Assembly: GCA_035465395.1 (NCBI GenBank)
Contig: DATHRK010000066.1
Coordinates: 1 to 40,721 of the forward strand
DNA from: DATHRK01 sp035465395
Lineage (GTDB): Bacteria > Gemmatimonadota > Gemmatimonadetes > Longimicrobiales > RSA9
DNA: 40,721 nucleotides
Direction of reading: 5' to 3'
Position 1 is the first letter of the stretch. Every line of letters starts with the position of its first letter. The position numbers and the translations under genes are program-made. The notes below the pieces were generated by a model, which had not been told where the DNA came from, did no database searches, and saw nothing but the letters and a program-made list of their open reading frames with translations. Below are positions 1 through 10,909 of this stretch, piece by piece.

Positions 1-1
1 G

Positions 2-2443
<2,442 letters not shown>

Positions 2444-2543
2444 TCGTCTTCTCGACCGCATCCAGCGCCCGGACCTCGACGACCGAGTCGATTGATGGTC
2501 CGACAGGCGGGGGTTAGCGTGGAAGGGAGCCCCGGAGGCGCGT

Positions 2544-4829
2544 TTGGCGACCCTGTCCACCCTGGCAATCACCTCGCTCCTGGCGGCGCTGCAGGCGCCG
2601 GGCGGTGCGGTATTCGGCACGGTCACGGATGCCGGGACGGGGGAGCCGGTCGCCACGGCGACCGTGTCCGCCCCGGAGCTGCGCGTGGTCGCGGTCACGG
2701 ACGCGCGGGGCCGCTACCGCCTCGACGACGTGCCCCCCGGCCTCCTGCACGTGGAAGTCGCCCACCTCGGCTATGACGGACGCACGCTCCACGCGTTCGT
2801 GCCCGCCGGCGGCTCCGTCGACGTCCACATCGCCCTCGCCCGCCGTCCCGTAGAGCTCGAGGGGGTGGAGGTCCGGGTGCCGGCCGGGATTCCCGGTCTG
2901 GAGGTCGCAACCGGGCTGCCGGCGGTCGACGTGCACGCGTCGGCCGCGTGGGTGCGCCGTGACCCACGCACGCCCGAGCCGGACGCATTCGCTTCGCTCA
3001 CAGGCGCCGATGTGTCCGCGCGCCCCGAAGCGCCCGGCGGCCTCCATGTGCGCGGTGGCGCCGCCGACCAGGTCGCATTCCTGCTCGACGGGTTCCCCGT
3101 GCTGAGCCCCTACCACGCCGGGTCGACCTTCGGCGCCTGGGATCCCGACGCGCTCTCCGACATCCGGCTGACCGCATCGTTCCCGAACCTGGGCGCCTCG
3201 GCGGCGCTCGCGGGGCAGGTGCACGCGCGGACGGTGGAGCCCTCCGACCGGTTGCGAATTCGTGGCTCCGCCACCGCCACGCAGGTCCGCGTCGCCTTCG
3301 ACACGCCGCTCCCCGGCGGGACCGGCGTGCTGGCGAGCGTCCGGCAGCCGTTTCCGGGGCTGGCGCAGGGCAGGCAGGAGCCGGCGCTGCTTCGAGGGTC
3401 CGCCGGCGACCAGCTACTGGTAGGGCACGCGCCGCTCCTGGGCGGACGCTTCAAGGCGCTGTACTACGGGAACGACAACGAGCTGCATGCCTCCGCGTTG
3501 GCCGACGGCGACCTTGCCGCGCCGGACACGCCCTCGGGCGCTCCGCGCAATCGGTTCGCCTGGGGCAGCACCACACTGGGGGCCGCCTGGCGGCGGACGT
3601 TCGGGTCCGGAGCGCGGCTGGACATCTCGGCCTGGAACGCCGAGTCCGACGCGAGCATGACCTGGGTCCGGGACCCCGGCGCGGGCGCGCTGGGCAGCGA
3701 CACGATGCGCTCCAGCCGCGCCGATCTGGGCGGCCTCGCGGCGCTGCGCTGGGGGCCGCCGGACGCCCCGTGGACCGCGGGGCTGCGCTGGAATCGCAGC
3801 CGCACGCGCTACCAGGCGATCACTTCCACGACCGCCGGAGCGCCCCTCGACGCAGCCACCCCGGCGCTGACCCTGTTCGCGGGACACACGCGGCCCCTGG
3901 CACCCGCGCTCGCGCTCGACGCGGGCATGCGCGCTATCCTCTCCGGCGACGACCCCTACCTCGCGCCCCAGCTGCGAGCCCGCTGGACCCACGGGGTGGC
4001 TTCGGTGCAAGCCGCCTATGCGCGGACCTTCCAGTTCGAGCAGTCACTCGCGAACCCCGAGTCGGTCGTGGGCCTCGTGTTCCCCGCGCACCCCTTCGCC
4101 GCGGCTGGCGACGACCTCCGACCGGTCGCAAGGGGCCATCAGTGGAGCGCGTCGGCCACCGTCGAGCCGCTCCCCGGGGTCACGTTCCGCGTGTCCGGTT
4201 GGTCGCGGGACGCGAAGGGCATCCTGCTAACGGCCGCGGCCACGGATGGGCCCTTCCTGGCGGGCGACGTCTCGTCCGGAAAGGCGAGCGCCGCCGGAGT
4301 CGGTGTGGACGCCGCGTGGGCGACCGCACGCATGACCGTCAGCGGAGCCTGGGCCCTCGAGCGGGTTCGACACCGCACGGACACCGAGGCCTTCGTGCCG
4401 GACCACGCGGCGGCGCATCGCGCGGACATCGGACTGGATGCCTTTCTGACCGAGACCTGGTCCGTCCAACTGGCGGCCGCAGTCGTCGGCGGGCGACGCA
4501 CGACCGCGCTGCTCGGCGCGTTCGAGTGGGAGGGGTGCAACCTGCTGGAGGCGGGTTGCGAGTTCGCGGGCAGCCCCGCCGCCCGGGCCGAGCGGCTGGG
4601 AGGGTCGACGTTACCCGCCTACGCGCGCCTGGACCTGGGCGTGCGCAAGCACTGGGACATTCGCCTTGCCGGGCGATCCGGCGTGCTGGGAGCGTTCGCC
4701 TACGCCACCAATCTGCTGGGCCGACCGAACGTCCTCCTCTACACGCAGGACCCGACGACCGGCGCGCGAGAGGCCGTGGAGATGCGCCCACGAGCGCCGT
4801 TGACGTTGGGTCTGGATTGGCGCTTCTGA
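2544..4829 (+). CDS. TonB-dependent outer-membrane receptor with N-terminal carboxypeptidase-regulatory-like domain
   Basis: Predicted outer-membrane beta-barrel for energised uptake of an unidentified ligand. I chose the TTG start at 2544 because GGAGG (2534-2538) sits just upstream and a short hydrophobic leader follows. Residues ~20-100 form a CarboxypepD_reg-like sandwich (GTVTDAGTGEPVATATVS, then a DARGRYRLDDVPPG turn). Residues ~125-230 look like a plug domain (GGLHVRGGAADQVAFLLDG), and the rest is barrel-like sequence ending in the aromatic C-terminus DWRF. At 761 residues it is compact for the family. There is no STN signalling domain at the N-terminus, although an ECF sigma/anti-sigma pair follows 55 bp downstream on the same strand. 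The ligand cannot be deduced. Confidence 0.85.
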   Translation: MATLSTLAITSLLAALQAPGGAVFGTVTDAGTGEPVATATVSAPELRVVAVTDARGRYRLDDVPPGLLHVEVAHLGYDGRTLHAFVPAGGSVDVHIALARRPVELEGVEVRVPAGIPGLEVATGLPAVDVHASAAWVRRDPRTPEPDAFASLTGADVSARPEAPGGLHVRGGAADQVAFLLDGFPVLSPYHAGSTFGAWDPDALSDIRLTASFPNLGASAALAGQVHARTVEPSDRLRIRGSATATQVRVAFDTPLPGGTGVLASVRQPFPGLAQGRQEPALLRGSAGDQLLVGHAPLLGGRFKALYYGNDNELHASALADGDLAAPDTPSGAPRNRFAWGSTTLGAAWRRTFGSGARLDISAWNAESDASMTWVRDPGAGALGSDTMRSSRADLGGLAALRWGPPDAPWTAGLRWNRSRTRYQAITSTTAGAPLDAATPALTLFAGHTRPLAPALALDAGMRAILSGDDPYLAPQLRARWTHGVASVQAAYARTFQFEQSLANPESVVGLVFPAHPFAAAGDDLRPVARGHQWSASATVEPLPGVTFRVSGWSRDAKGILLTAAATDGPFLAGDVSSGKASAAGVGVDAAWATARMTVSGAWALERVRHRTDTEAFVPDHAAAHRADIGLDAFLTETWSVQLAAAVVGGRRTTALLGAFEWEGCNLLEAGCEFAGSPAARAERLGGSTLPAYARLDLGVRKHWDIRLAGRSGVLGAFAYATNLLGRPNVLLYTQDPTTGAREAVEMRPRAPLTLGLDWRF

Positions 4830-4884
4830 CGGCGCGGCCGGATCAGGAGCGACACGAAATCGCCGGCTCGCGGGCTCCCTGGTC

Positions 4885-5397
4885 ATGACCGCCATCGGCG
4901 ACAGCGCCTTCGAGGCCCTCTTCAACACCCACCAGCCGCGGGTCCTGAGCTACCTGCACCGGCTGAGCGGGGATCCCGAGCTCGCCGCCGATGTCACCCA
5001 GGAGGCCTTCGTACGGCTTTATCGGCGTGGGGATCCGCCCGACGACCCGGGCGCATGGCTAATCACGGTGGCTACGAACCTGTTTCGAAACGCACGCGCC
5101 AAACGCAGCCGGCGGCTCCGGCTGCTGACTCCGGAGCGGGGGGCTCGCGCCACGGGCGACTGCGCGGCTCCGCCGGACGCGGGCGTCGTGTCGCCGCGGC
5201 GCCGGCTGGCCGTGCGCGCCGCGCTGGACGCCCTGCCGGAACGGGACAGGGCGCTCCTCCTGCTGTGCGCGGAAGGGTACCGCTACCGGGAGATCGCGAC
5301 CGCGTTGTCGCTCAAGGAAACCAGCGTAGGGACGTTGTTGGCACGGGCCAAGCGGGCGTTCCAGAGCGCGTTCGGGGAGGCGCAGCGTGCATCTTGA
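4885..5397 (+). CDS. RNA polymerase ECF-type sigma factor
   Basis: Group IV (extracytoplasmic function) sigma factor that would direct RNA polymerase to a small regulon. The 170-residue protein has a sigma-2 region at about residues 8-50 (FEALFNTHQPRVLSYLHRL, then DVTQEAFVRLYRRG) and a sigma-4 helix-turn-helix at about 110-165 (ALPERDRALLLLCAEGYRYREIATALSLKETSVGTLL). The linker is Arg/Pro-rich, as is usual for the class. Its 3' end overlaps the zinc anti-sigma gene by 11 bp, which indicates translational coupling and a cognate pair. The TonB-dependent receptor lies just upstream and is a possible target or signal source. I saw no convincing autoregulated promoter. Confidence 0.93.
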   Translation: MTAIGDSAFEALFNTHQPRVLSYLHRLSGDPELAADVTQEAFVRLYRRGDPPDDPGAWLITVATNLFRNARAKRSRRLRLLTPERGARATGDCAAPPDAGVVSPRRRLAVRAALDALPERDRALLLLCAEGYRYREIATALSLKETSVGTLLARAKRAFQSAFGEAQRAS

Positions 5398-6115
5398 CGA
5401 TGGCAGGATCCAGGCCCTGCTGCACGGCGAACTGACGGCTGACGACGTGGAGCGCTCGTCTCGCCACGTGGAAACGTGCCCGTCGTGCCAGGCTCGCGTC
5501 GAGAGCGCGCGCCGCGAGGAACGGGAGATCTTCGCCGCGCTGCGAGCGCTCGACGCGCCGCTGCCCGCACGCACGGCGAGCGATGTGGAGGCGGAGGCCC
5601 GCCGCGCCGAGCCTGCCAGGCGAACGGTGCGCATTGTGTGGCGCGTCGCCGCCTCGCTCCTCGTCCTGTTCGGTGCGGCCGGGGTCGCCTACGCGCTGCC
5701 CGGATCTCCCTTGCGCGAGGCGTTCCAGCGCTGGCTGGAGAGCCCGCCGCCGCCGGTCGAGCTGCCGGCGGTCGGCGCCGACGACCCGGCCGGGGGCGTG
5801 GCCGTGCGTCCGGAGGGCCGCTTCACCGTCCGCTTCGAGGCGCCGCAGCCCGGAGACACGGTCTGGGTGAGGGTCGTGGACGACTCGCTTCTCGCGGCGC
5901 GGGCGGATGCCGAAGCCTCGTTCGTCTCCGTCCCCCGCGGCATCGTGATCCGATCGACGGCGCCGAACCTCTACCGCGTCACGGTCCCCGAGGCGAGCAC
6001 CGACGTCCGTATCGAAGCCGGGAGCCGTGTGGTCGCAGTTGTGCGGCGCGGGGTGCTGGAGGTCGACGGGGTCGCCGCGCCCGGCGGAGAAGCCGCCATC
6101 TCACTGGCGCCGTAA
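5387..6115 (+). CDS. Membrane-anchored anti-sigma factor with zinc-binding domain
   Basis: Likely sequesters the upstream ECF sigma factor at the inner membrane. The N-terminus is a typical ZAS-like module: H27-x3-C31-x2-C34 within RHVETCPSC. A single transmembrane helix spans about residues 84-104 (VWRVAASLLVLFGAAGVAYA). The remaining ~135 residues would be periplasmic and beta-rich, without a recognised sensor domain; a FecR-like fold is conceivable. The GTG start at 5387 lies inside the sigma gene, so the two are probably co-translated. Domain order (ZAS, TM, periplasmic sensor) is standard for the class. The stimulus is unknown. The HxxxCxxC motif plus the coupling make the assignment firm. 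Confidence 0.88.
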   Translation: MHLDDGRIQALLHGELTADDVERSSRHVETCPSCQARVESARREEREIFAALRALDAPLPARTASDVEAEARRAEPARRTVRIVWRVAASLLVLFGAAGVAYALPGSPLREAFQRWLESPPPPVELPAVGADDPAGGVAVRPEGRFTVRFEAPQPGDTVWVRVVDDSLLAARADAEASFVSVPRGIVIRSTAPNLYRVTVPEASTDVRIEAGSRVVAVVRRGVLEVDGVAAPGGEAAISLAP

Positions 6116-6193
6116 CCGACGAGAACGGGCCCCGGCGCTTTCGCGCGGACGCGGGGGACGACGCCCGGCGCTCGCCGCGGGATCGCGCGGGAC

Positions 6194-6210
6194 CCGGGGA
6201 CGAGCCCCGG
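6194..6210 (+). terminator. GC-rich hairpin after the sigma/anti-sigma operon
   Basis: A 6-bp perfect stem (CCGGGG / CCCCGG) with a 5-nt loop lies about 80 bp after the anti-sigma stop, in the only sizeable gap before the DUF971 gene. There is no T-tract, so intrinsic termination is uncertain. Confidence 0.35.
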
Positions 6211-6258
6211 CCCGGCTCCGCTGGCTCCACGGCGCCGGAGTCGCTAGCCTGCTCCGCC

Positions 6259-6603
6259 ATGGTCGAGCACGCCACCACTCCCGATCGGGTCGAGCCCACG
6301 GAGGACGCGGCCCGTCTCCGAATCGCCTGGAAGGACGGCCACGTCTCGGAGTTCGAGCCGCGCGTGCTGAGGCTGGAATGCCGCTGCGCCGGGTGCGTGG
6401 AGGAGATGACCGGCCGCACCCTGCTGGACCCCTCGGCGGTGCCGGCGGATGTCTACCCGCTGGAGGTTTCCTACGTGGGGCGCTACGCGCTCAGGTTCCG
6501 CTGGAGCGATGGCCATCGCACCGGGATCTACCCCTACGAGCTGCTCCGCTCGCTGTGCCCCTGCGCGGAGTGCGGCAGCCCGGGGTCGCGGTTGGCTCCG
6601 TGA
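6259..6603 (+). CDS. DUF971 (GBBH-like N-terminal domain) protein
   Basis: Small 114-residue protein of the DUF971 family, a stand-alone version of the N-terminal domain of gamma-butyrobetaine hydroxylase. In other bacteria it is often found near Mrp/ApbC-type Fe-S proteins. Visible family hallmarks are IAWKDGHVSEFEPRVLRLECRC near the start, a YVGRYALRFRWSDGHRTGIYPYELLR block, and a C-terminal CPCAECG. The cysteine pairs (CRCAGC and CPCAEC) suggest metal or Fe-S binding. The ATG at 6259 is the first start that keeps the conserved core intact. Its stop overlaps the GTG of the next gene (GTGA), implying co-translation with the DNA glycosylase. Biochemical role is not known. Confidence 0.85.
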   Translation: MVEHATTPDRVEPTEDAARLRIAWKDGHVSEFEPRVLRLECRCAGCVEEMTGRTLLDPSAVPADVYPLEVSYVGRYALRFRWSDGHRTGIYPYELLRSLCPCAECGSPGSRLAP

Positions 6604-7223
6604 GTCAGCCCAGGCTCGACTCCGCGGCGGCGGCGGCGGCGCTCTCCTCGCACCCGGTGCTGGGCCCCATGGTCCGCTTCGCCGGGCCCCCCGAGCTGCC
6701 GGACCCGGCGCTCGACCACTTCGCCATGCTGCTCCGCTCCATCACCTTCCAGCAGCTCGCCGGCAAGGCGGCGGCGACGATCCACGGTCGGGTGATCCAG
6801 GCGCTGGGCGGCGCGGCGACCCCGGGGGCGGTGCTCGCGGCACCCGAAGACGCGCTGCGCGGGGCGGGTCTGTCCGCGAACAAGCTGGCGGCCATCCGGG
6901 ATCTCGCGGGCAAGGCCGCCGACGGCGCCATCGGGCTGGACGACATCGACGATGCCGGCGACGAAGAGGTGATCGTGCGCCTCACGCGGGTCCGCGGCAT
7001 CGGCGTCTGGACGGCGCAGATGTTCCTGATGTTCCAGCTCCAGCGGCCGGACGTATGGCCGACCGGCGACCTGGGCGTGCGCACGGGCTGGGCGAAGCTG
7101 CACGGCGACACCGAACCTCCGTCCGCCAAGGAGCTGGACCTCCTGGGGCACGGCTTCCGGCCCTGGCGCACGGCGGTCGCCTGGTATTGCTACAGGGCCG
7201 TGGACGTGGGCGTGCCCGAGTAG
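6600..7223 (+). CDS. DNA-3-methyladenine glycosylase II-like (AlkA/HhH-GPD family)
   Basis: Base-excision-repair glycosylase expected to remove alkylated purines from DNA. The 207-residue protein contains the helix-hairpin-helix LTRVRGIGVWTAQMF followed by the Gly/Pro-Asp loop with the likely catalytic aspartate D157 (PTGDLGVR). The N-terminal half has the family segment LLRSITFQQLAGKAA. Length is close to the shorter, single-domain bacterial enzymes that lack the N-terminal TBP-like domain of E. coli AlkA. The GTG start at 6600 overlaps the DUF971 stop by 4 bp. The downstream gene is convergent and ends only 7 bp away. Exact substrate range cannot be told from sequence. Confidence 0.9.
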   Translation: MSQPRLDSAAAAAALSSHPVLGPMVRFAGPPELPDPALDHFAMLLRSITFQQLAGKAAATIHGRVIQALGGAATPGAVLAAPEDALRGAGLSANKLAAIRDLAGKAADGAIGLDDIDDAGDEEVIVRLTRVRGIGVWTAQMFLMFQLQRPDVWPTGDLGVRTGWAKLHGDTEPPSAKELDLLGHGFRPWRTAVAWYCYRAVDVGVPE

Positions 7224-7230
7224 CGTCGAA

Positions 7231-8385
7231 TCAGACGATCGGGGCCACGTTCTCGGGCGCGCCGGCGGGCAGGCGACCGCGCGCCTCCACGCGCCAGCGC
7301 TCGACGGCTTCGCCACCGCGGACGCCGATCACCTCTTCGTGGAGCGCGACGGACACGCACACGTGGTTCGGCACCACGCGCACCCGCTCGCCCACGGCGG
7401 GACGCCAGTCGGTGCTCGACAGGTCCAGGATCCCGTGCTCCTCGCTCGCCCGCGCGACCACCACCTCGGGCCGGTCCAGCAGCGCGCCGAGGCCGTCGTC
7501 GAGCCCGGCCCGCAGCGGCTCACGCCCCAGCGCCTTGGAGCCCGCGTCGACCACCGCCTGTCCCGGCGCCGCCACGCTCACCACGGTCGCCAGGACGGTG
7601 TAGGCGCAGTCCTCCCAGGCGCACGCGCCGATGGCCGCGGTGGTCCGGTCGTTGTAGACGTACGTGCCCGGGCGGATCTCCGTCAGGCCCGCGATCCGGT
7701 GCGAGGACCACAGCGTCGGGGTCGAACCCCCGGACACGACGAGGGGCTCGAGGTCCGCGTTCCCGAGTGCGTCGAGAAAGGCCCGCAGCCGGCGCTCCAG
7801 CGCCTCCAGGTCGGCGTCCTGCTCGGGCGGCGATTGGCGGATGTGGCCCGGGTAGAAGAGCAACCCGCAGTAGCGCACGCCGTCGCGCTCGACAGCGGCG
7901 CGCGCGAGCGCGACCGCCGTCGCCGGATCGCCCACGCCGCAGCGGCGCATGCCCACGTCGACCTCCACCAGCACGCCGGCCTCGGCCCCCGCGGCGGAGC
8001 AGGACGACGCCAGGTCCGCGAGCGCTCGCTCCGAGTCCAGCGCGACCGACAGCCGCACGCGCCCGGCGACGGCTGCCACGCGAGCCGCGTGCGCGGCGCC
8101 GACGGCGGGGTAGGCCAGGAGCACGTCGTCGGCGACCGCGGCCATCACCTCCGCCTCGCGCCGCGTCGCGACGGTGGCGCCGACCGCGCCGCGGGCGAGC
8201 TGCGCGCCGAGCAGGCGGGGCGACTTGTGGGTTTTCGTGTGCGGCCTCAGGGCGAGCCCGTGCGCGGCAGTGTACGCCGCGACCCGGTCGAGGTTGGCCT
8301 CGAGCCGCTCCAGGTCCACCAGCGGAACGGGCGTTTCGAGATGCGCCAGCGACCCGGCGTCGGCGGCCGTGTCGATCGCGCTCAA
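7231..8385 (-). CDS. PLP-dependent D-threonine aldolase / D-serine dehydratase-like protein
   Basis: Fold-type III PLP enzyme of the DSD1/D-threonine aldolase branch, acting on beta-hydroxy D-amino acids in the cytosol. The N-terminal alanine-racemase-like barrel carries the PLP lysine region RPHTKTHKSP. The C-terminal domain has the metal-binding pair in VPNHVC, the His-x-Cys arrangement of eukaryotic-type D-serine dehydratases and D-threonine aldolases. A TTG at 8385 overlaps the stop of the upstream HerA-like gene (TTGA) and gives a 384-residue protein beginning a short distance before the conserved ETPVPLVDLERLEANLDRV motif, so I prefer it to longer versions that would run inside the neighbour. 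Whether it is an aldolase or a dehydratase is undecided. Confidence 0.85.
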   Translation of the reverse strand: MSAIDTAADAGSLAHLETPVPLVDLERLEANLDRVAAYTAAHGLALRPHTKTHKSPRLLGAQLARGAVGATVATRREAEVMAAVADDVLLAYPAVGAAHAARVAAVAGRVRLSVALDSERALADLASSCSAAGAEAGVLVEVDVGMRRCGVGDPATAVALARAAVERDGVRYCGLLFYPGHIRQSPPEQDADLEALERRLRAFLDALGNADLEPLVVSGGSTPTLWSSHRIAGLTEIRPGTYVYNDRTTAAIGACAWEDCAYTVLATVVSVAAPGQAVVDAGSKALGREPLRAGLDDGLGALLDRPEVVVARASEEHGILDLSSTDWRPAVGERVRVVPNHVCVSVALHEEVIGVRGGEAVERWRVEARGRLPAGAPENVAPIV

Positions 8386-10778
8386 CGCAGCACCGGCACC
8401 CAGAAGAGGGCGACCTCGGCCACGGAGATGTCGGCCTTCTCCAGGTCGATGGGGACCGTCTCGATGGCCGCCGCCTTGTCGGCCCACTCGGCGTCGATCT
8501 TCTCCAGATCCTCCGCGAGCTCGGCTTCCAGCTCCTCCAGATCCTGCTGGGCGTCCTCGATCCGCTCGGTTGCGGTGCGGAGGCGTTCCTGGGTGCGACG
8601 CGTCGTAGACCGCCGCGAGGCCATGCCCGACAGGCTCCGCGTGCGCCGGCGTCCGCCCAGGAACATGCCCAGCAGCTCCCCGGCGCCGGCGATGAGCTCC
8701 TGCTGGCGGCGCTGGCCCACGTCGACCTCCAGCTCGCGCGCGCGATCCTCGGAGCGCTCGAGCCGCTTGCGCACCGTTTGGGCCTTCTTCTCGTAGCGGT
8801 CGCGGAGCTTCGCGGCGTCCCTGTCCGCCAGGTCCTGAGCCGCAGCGTCAGCGCGTCGCTCGAAGTCCTCCCGCGTCTCGCCGACCCGCGACCACAGCCC
8901 CAACGGCTCGCACCGGAACACCTCGACCGATCGCGTCCGGTACAGGTAGTCCTCGAGGTCCTCGCGCAGCTCGCGGAAGAACGCGGGCTCGTCGAGGGGC
9001 GCGTCGGTCAGTGCGTAGACGGCGCCCTCCGGTGGCTCGTCGCGAAAGTCGCCGTCGTCGTAGTCGACCGCGCGTGCGTCGGCCGCCTCGACGTGTTCCC
9101 CCAGCGGGAAGTAGATCGCCTCCCACTCCTCGCGGTGGTCGACGCCGGCGCGGCGCTCGTCGAAGCGGAGGTGGACCCGCGCGGCGATGCCCGGCTCCAG
9201 CCGCGTACCCCCCGCGGCGGCGCCGACCCCGCCGGCCCACGCGGCGGACGGGTCCAGGTAGCGGACGGGGACCGCCGGCACGAGCACGGGCGGCACGGCC
9301 GACTCATCGTCGCGCGGGCCCGCTTCGGGGTGTCCGGGGTCGCGGGCGCGGGGCGCGCCCGTCGATGCTCCCGCCGCCTCCGCGGGCGGCCCGCCGCGGC
9401 CCCGCTCCCGCAACGAACGGATCTCTTCGCGGGTGAGCGGGCCACGCAGGTAGGACATGGCCCACCGCGTCGTGAAGACCGTGGGCTCGTCGCCGCGGAC
9501 GCTGTGCGCGAGGAAGGTCCGCCTGCCCAAGCCGCCGATGCGCCGGTCCAGCGCGTCGAGGTCGGCGCCGCCGGACGCCGACTCGAGCGCCTCCAGCACG
9601 CGCGCCTTGTCGCGCTCGGTCTGCAGTCGGCCGATCATCCACGTGCCGGCGTTGGCCATGGCCTTGTAGTCCAGATCGACCGGATTCTGCGTGGAGATCA
9701 CCATCCCCACGCCGTGCGCGCGCGCCTGCTTGAGGATCGTCAGGATCGGTCGCTTGCTGGGCGGCGCCGCGGTGGGCGGCAGGAAGCCGAACGCCTCGTC
9801 CAGATAGATCAGCGCGCGCAGATCGGACGTGCCGGGCTGGCGCCGGATCCACGTGGCCACCTTCGACAGCAGCAGCGTGACGAAGAACTGCCGCTCGGCG
9901 TCGTCGAGGTGTGCGATCGTCATGATCGCCGCGCGCCCCGGCCCGATCATGGCATCGATATCCAGCGGCACGCCCCTCAGCCATTCGGCGAAGGCCGGCG
10001 AGGCGAGCAGCGCGTTGAGCCTGAGGGCCAGCTTCTGGCGGTCGCGGTCCGGGAAGAACGCGTCGAGCTCGAAGACTCCCAGCCGGCGGATCGGCGGATC
10101 CGCGACGCGCGCGATGAGCTGCGCCAGGTCGAGGTCGCGGCCGTCCCGCCAGGCGTGCTCGAGGATGTTCGAGAGGAGGATGTGCTCGCGGCTGGCGATG
10201 GGATCCGGGTCGACGTCGATCAGCACGAGCAGGCCGGACACGATGCCGGCGATCTCGTCGCGCATCGCCTCGCCGTGCTCGTCCCAGTCGAGCCCGGGGG
10301 CCGCCATCGACCCCACCACGTCCACCGGCGCGCCGGCGTTCGATCCCGGCGTGTACAGCGCGATGTCGGCGGCGTCCCGGAGCCGCCGGACCCGTTCCCC
10401 GGCGATCCCCCAGCCGGCCAGCCCCTCGCGCCAGCGGCCGGCGGTCCGGGCCGCGAGCTCGGCCACCGTCAGGTCTTCGCGGCGAGCCTCGGCCGGGTCG
10501 ACCCACGGCTCGAAGTCCGAGCCCGCCAGGTCCGGGAACGTGAGAAGAAGGTTCCCGAGGTCGCCCTTGGGGTCAATGGCGAGAACGGGAATACCCTGCA
10601 GCAGCGCCTCCTCGATCATGACCACCCCGAGCCCCGTCTTGCCGGAGCCGGTCATGCCGATGATGACGCCGTGCGTCGTCAAATCCCGCGCCGGCAGGAG
10701 ATAGGGGCCCCCGCGCTCGCCCGTCTCCGGGTCGATCACTCCGCCGAGGCGGAACGTGCCTGCTTCGTCGTGGCTCAT
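8382..10778 (-). CDS. HerA/FtsK-like DUF87 ATPase with C-terminal coiled coil
   Basis: Large P-loop ATPase of the HerA-VirB4-FtsK superfamily, of the kind annotated as ATP-binding protein or HerA-like helicase. Walker A is at residues 41-48 (GMTGSGKT), followed by PVLAIDPKGDLGNL. Walker B is ALIYLDEAFGFLPP, and a sensor-like VISTQNPVDLDYKAMANAGTW segment follows. The last ~200 residues are charged and helical with a strong coiled-coil look (RYEKKAQTVRKRLERSEDRARELE, then ERIEDAQQDLEELEAELAEDLEKIDAEW). I chose the ATG at 10778: an upstream start at 10919 would collide with the divergent hydrolase and add non-conserved sequence. No NurA nuclease or conjugation partner is nearby, so the biological process is unclear. 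Its stop overlaps the next gene's start. Confidence 0.82.
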   Translation of the reverse strand: MSHDEAGTFRLGGVIDPETGERGGPYLLPARDLTTHGVIIGMTGSGKTGLGVVMIEEALLQGIPVLAIDPKGDLGNLLLTFPDLAGSDFEPWVDPAEARREDLTVAELAARTAGRWREGLAGWGIAGERVRRLRDAADIALYTPGSNAGAPVDVVGSMAAPGLDWDEHGEAMRDEIAGIVSGLLVLIDVDPDPIASREHILLSNILEHAWRDGRDLDLAQLIARVADPPIRRLGVFELDAFFPDRDRQKLALRLNALLASPAFAEWLRGVPLDIDAMIGPGRAAIMTIAHLDDAERQFFVTLLLSKVATWIRRQPGTSDLRALIYLDEAFGFLPPTAAPPSKRPILTILKQARAHGVGMVISTQNPVDLDYKAMANAGTWMIGRLQTERDKARVLEALESASGGADLDALDRRIGGLGRRTFLAHSVRGDEPTVFTTRWAMSYLRGPLTREEIRSLRERGRGGPPAEAAGASTGAPRARDPGHPEAGPRDDESAVPPVLVPAVPVRYLDPSAAWAGGVGAAAGGTRLEPGIAARVHLRFDERRAGVDHREEWEAIYFPLGEHVEAADARAVDYDDGDFRDEPPEGAVYALTDAPLDEPAFFRELREDLEDYLYRTRSVEVFRCEPLGLWSRVGETREDFERRADAAAQDLADRDAAKLRDRYEKKAQTVRKRLERSEDRARELEVDVGQRRQQELIAGAGELLGMFLGGRRRTRSLSGMASRRSTTRRTQERLRTATERIEDAQQDLEELEAELAEDLEKIDAEWADKAAAIETVPIDLEKADISVAEVALFWVPVLR

Positions 10779-10909
10779 CAGCACCGCGGTGCGGGATTCG
10801 CGTCCGGCCTGGGGTGGCGCGAACTTGAAGCGGCCGCCGGCGGCTTCGCAAATGGCCCGCGTCCCGGCGCCCGAGGGATCGTCGGATCCGCACCTCCATC
10901 TCCCGGTCC

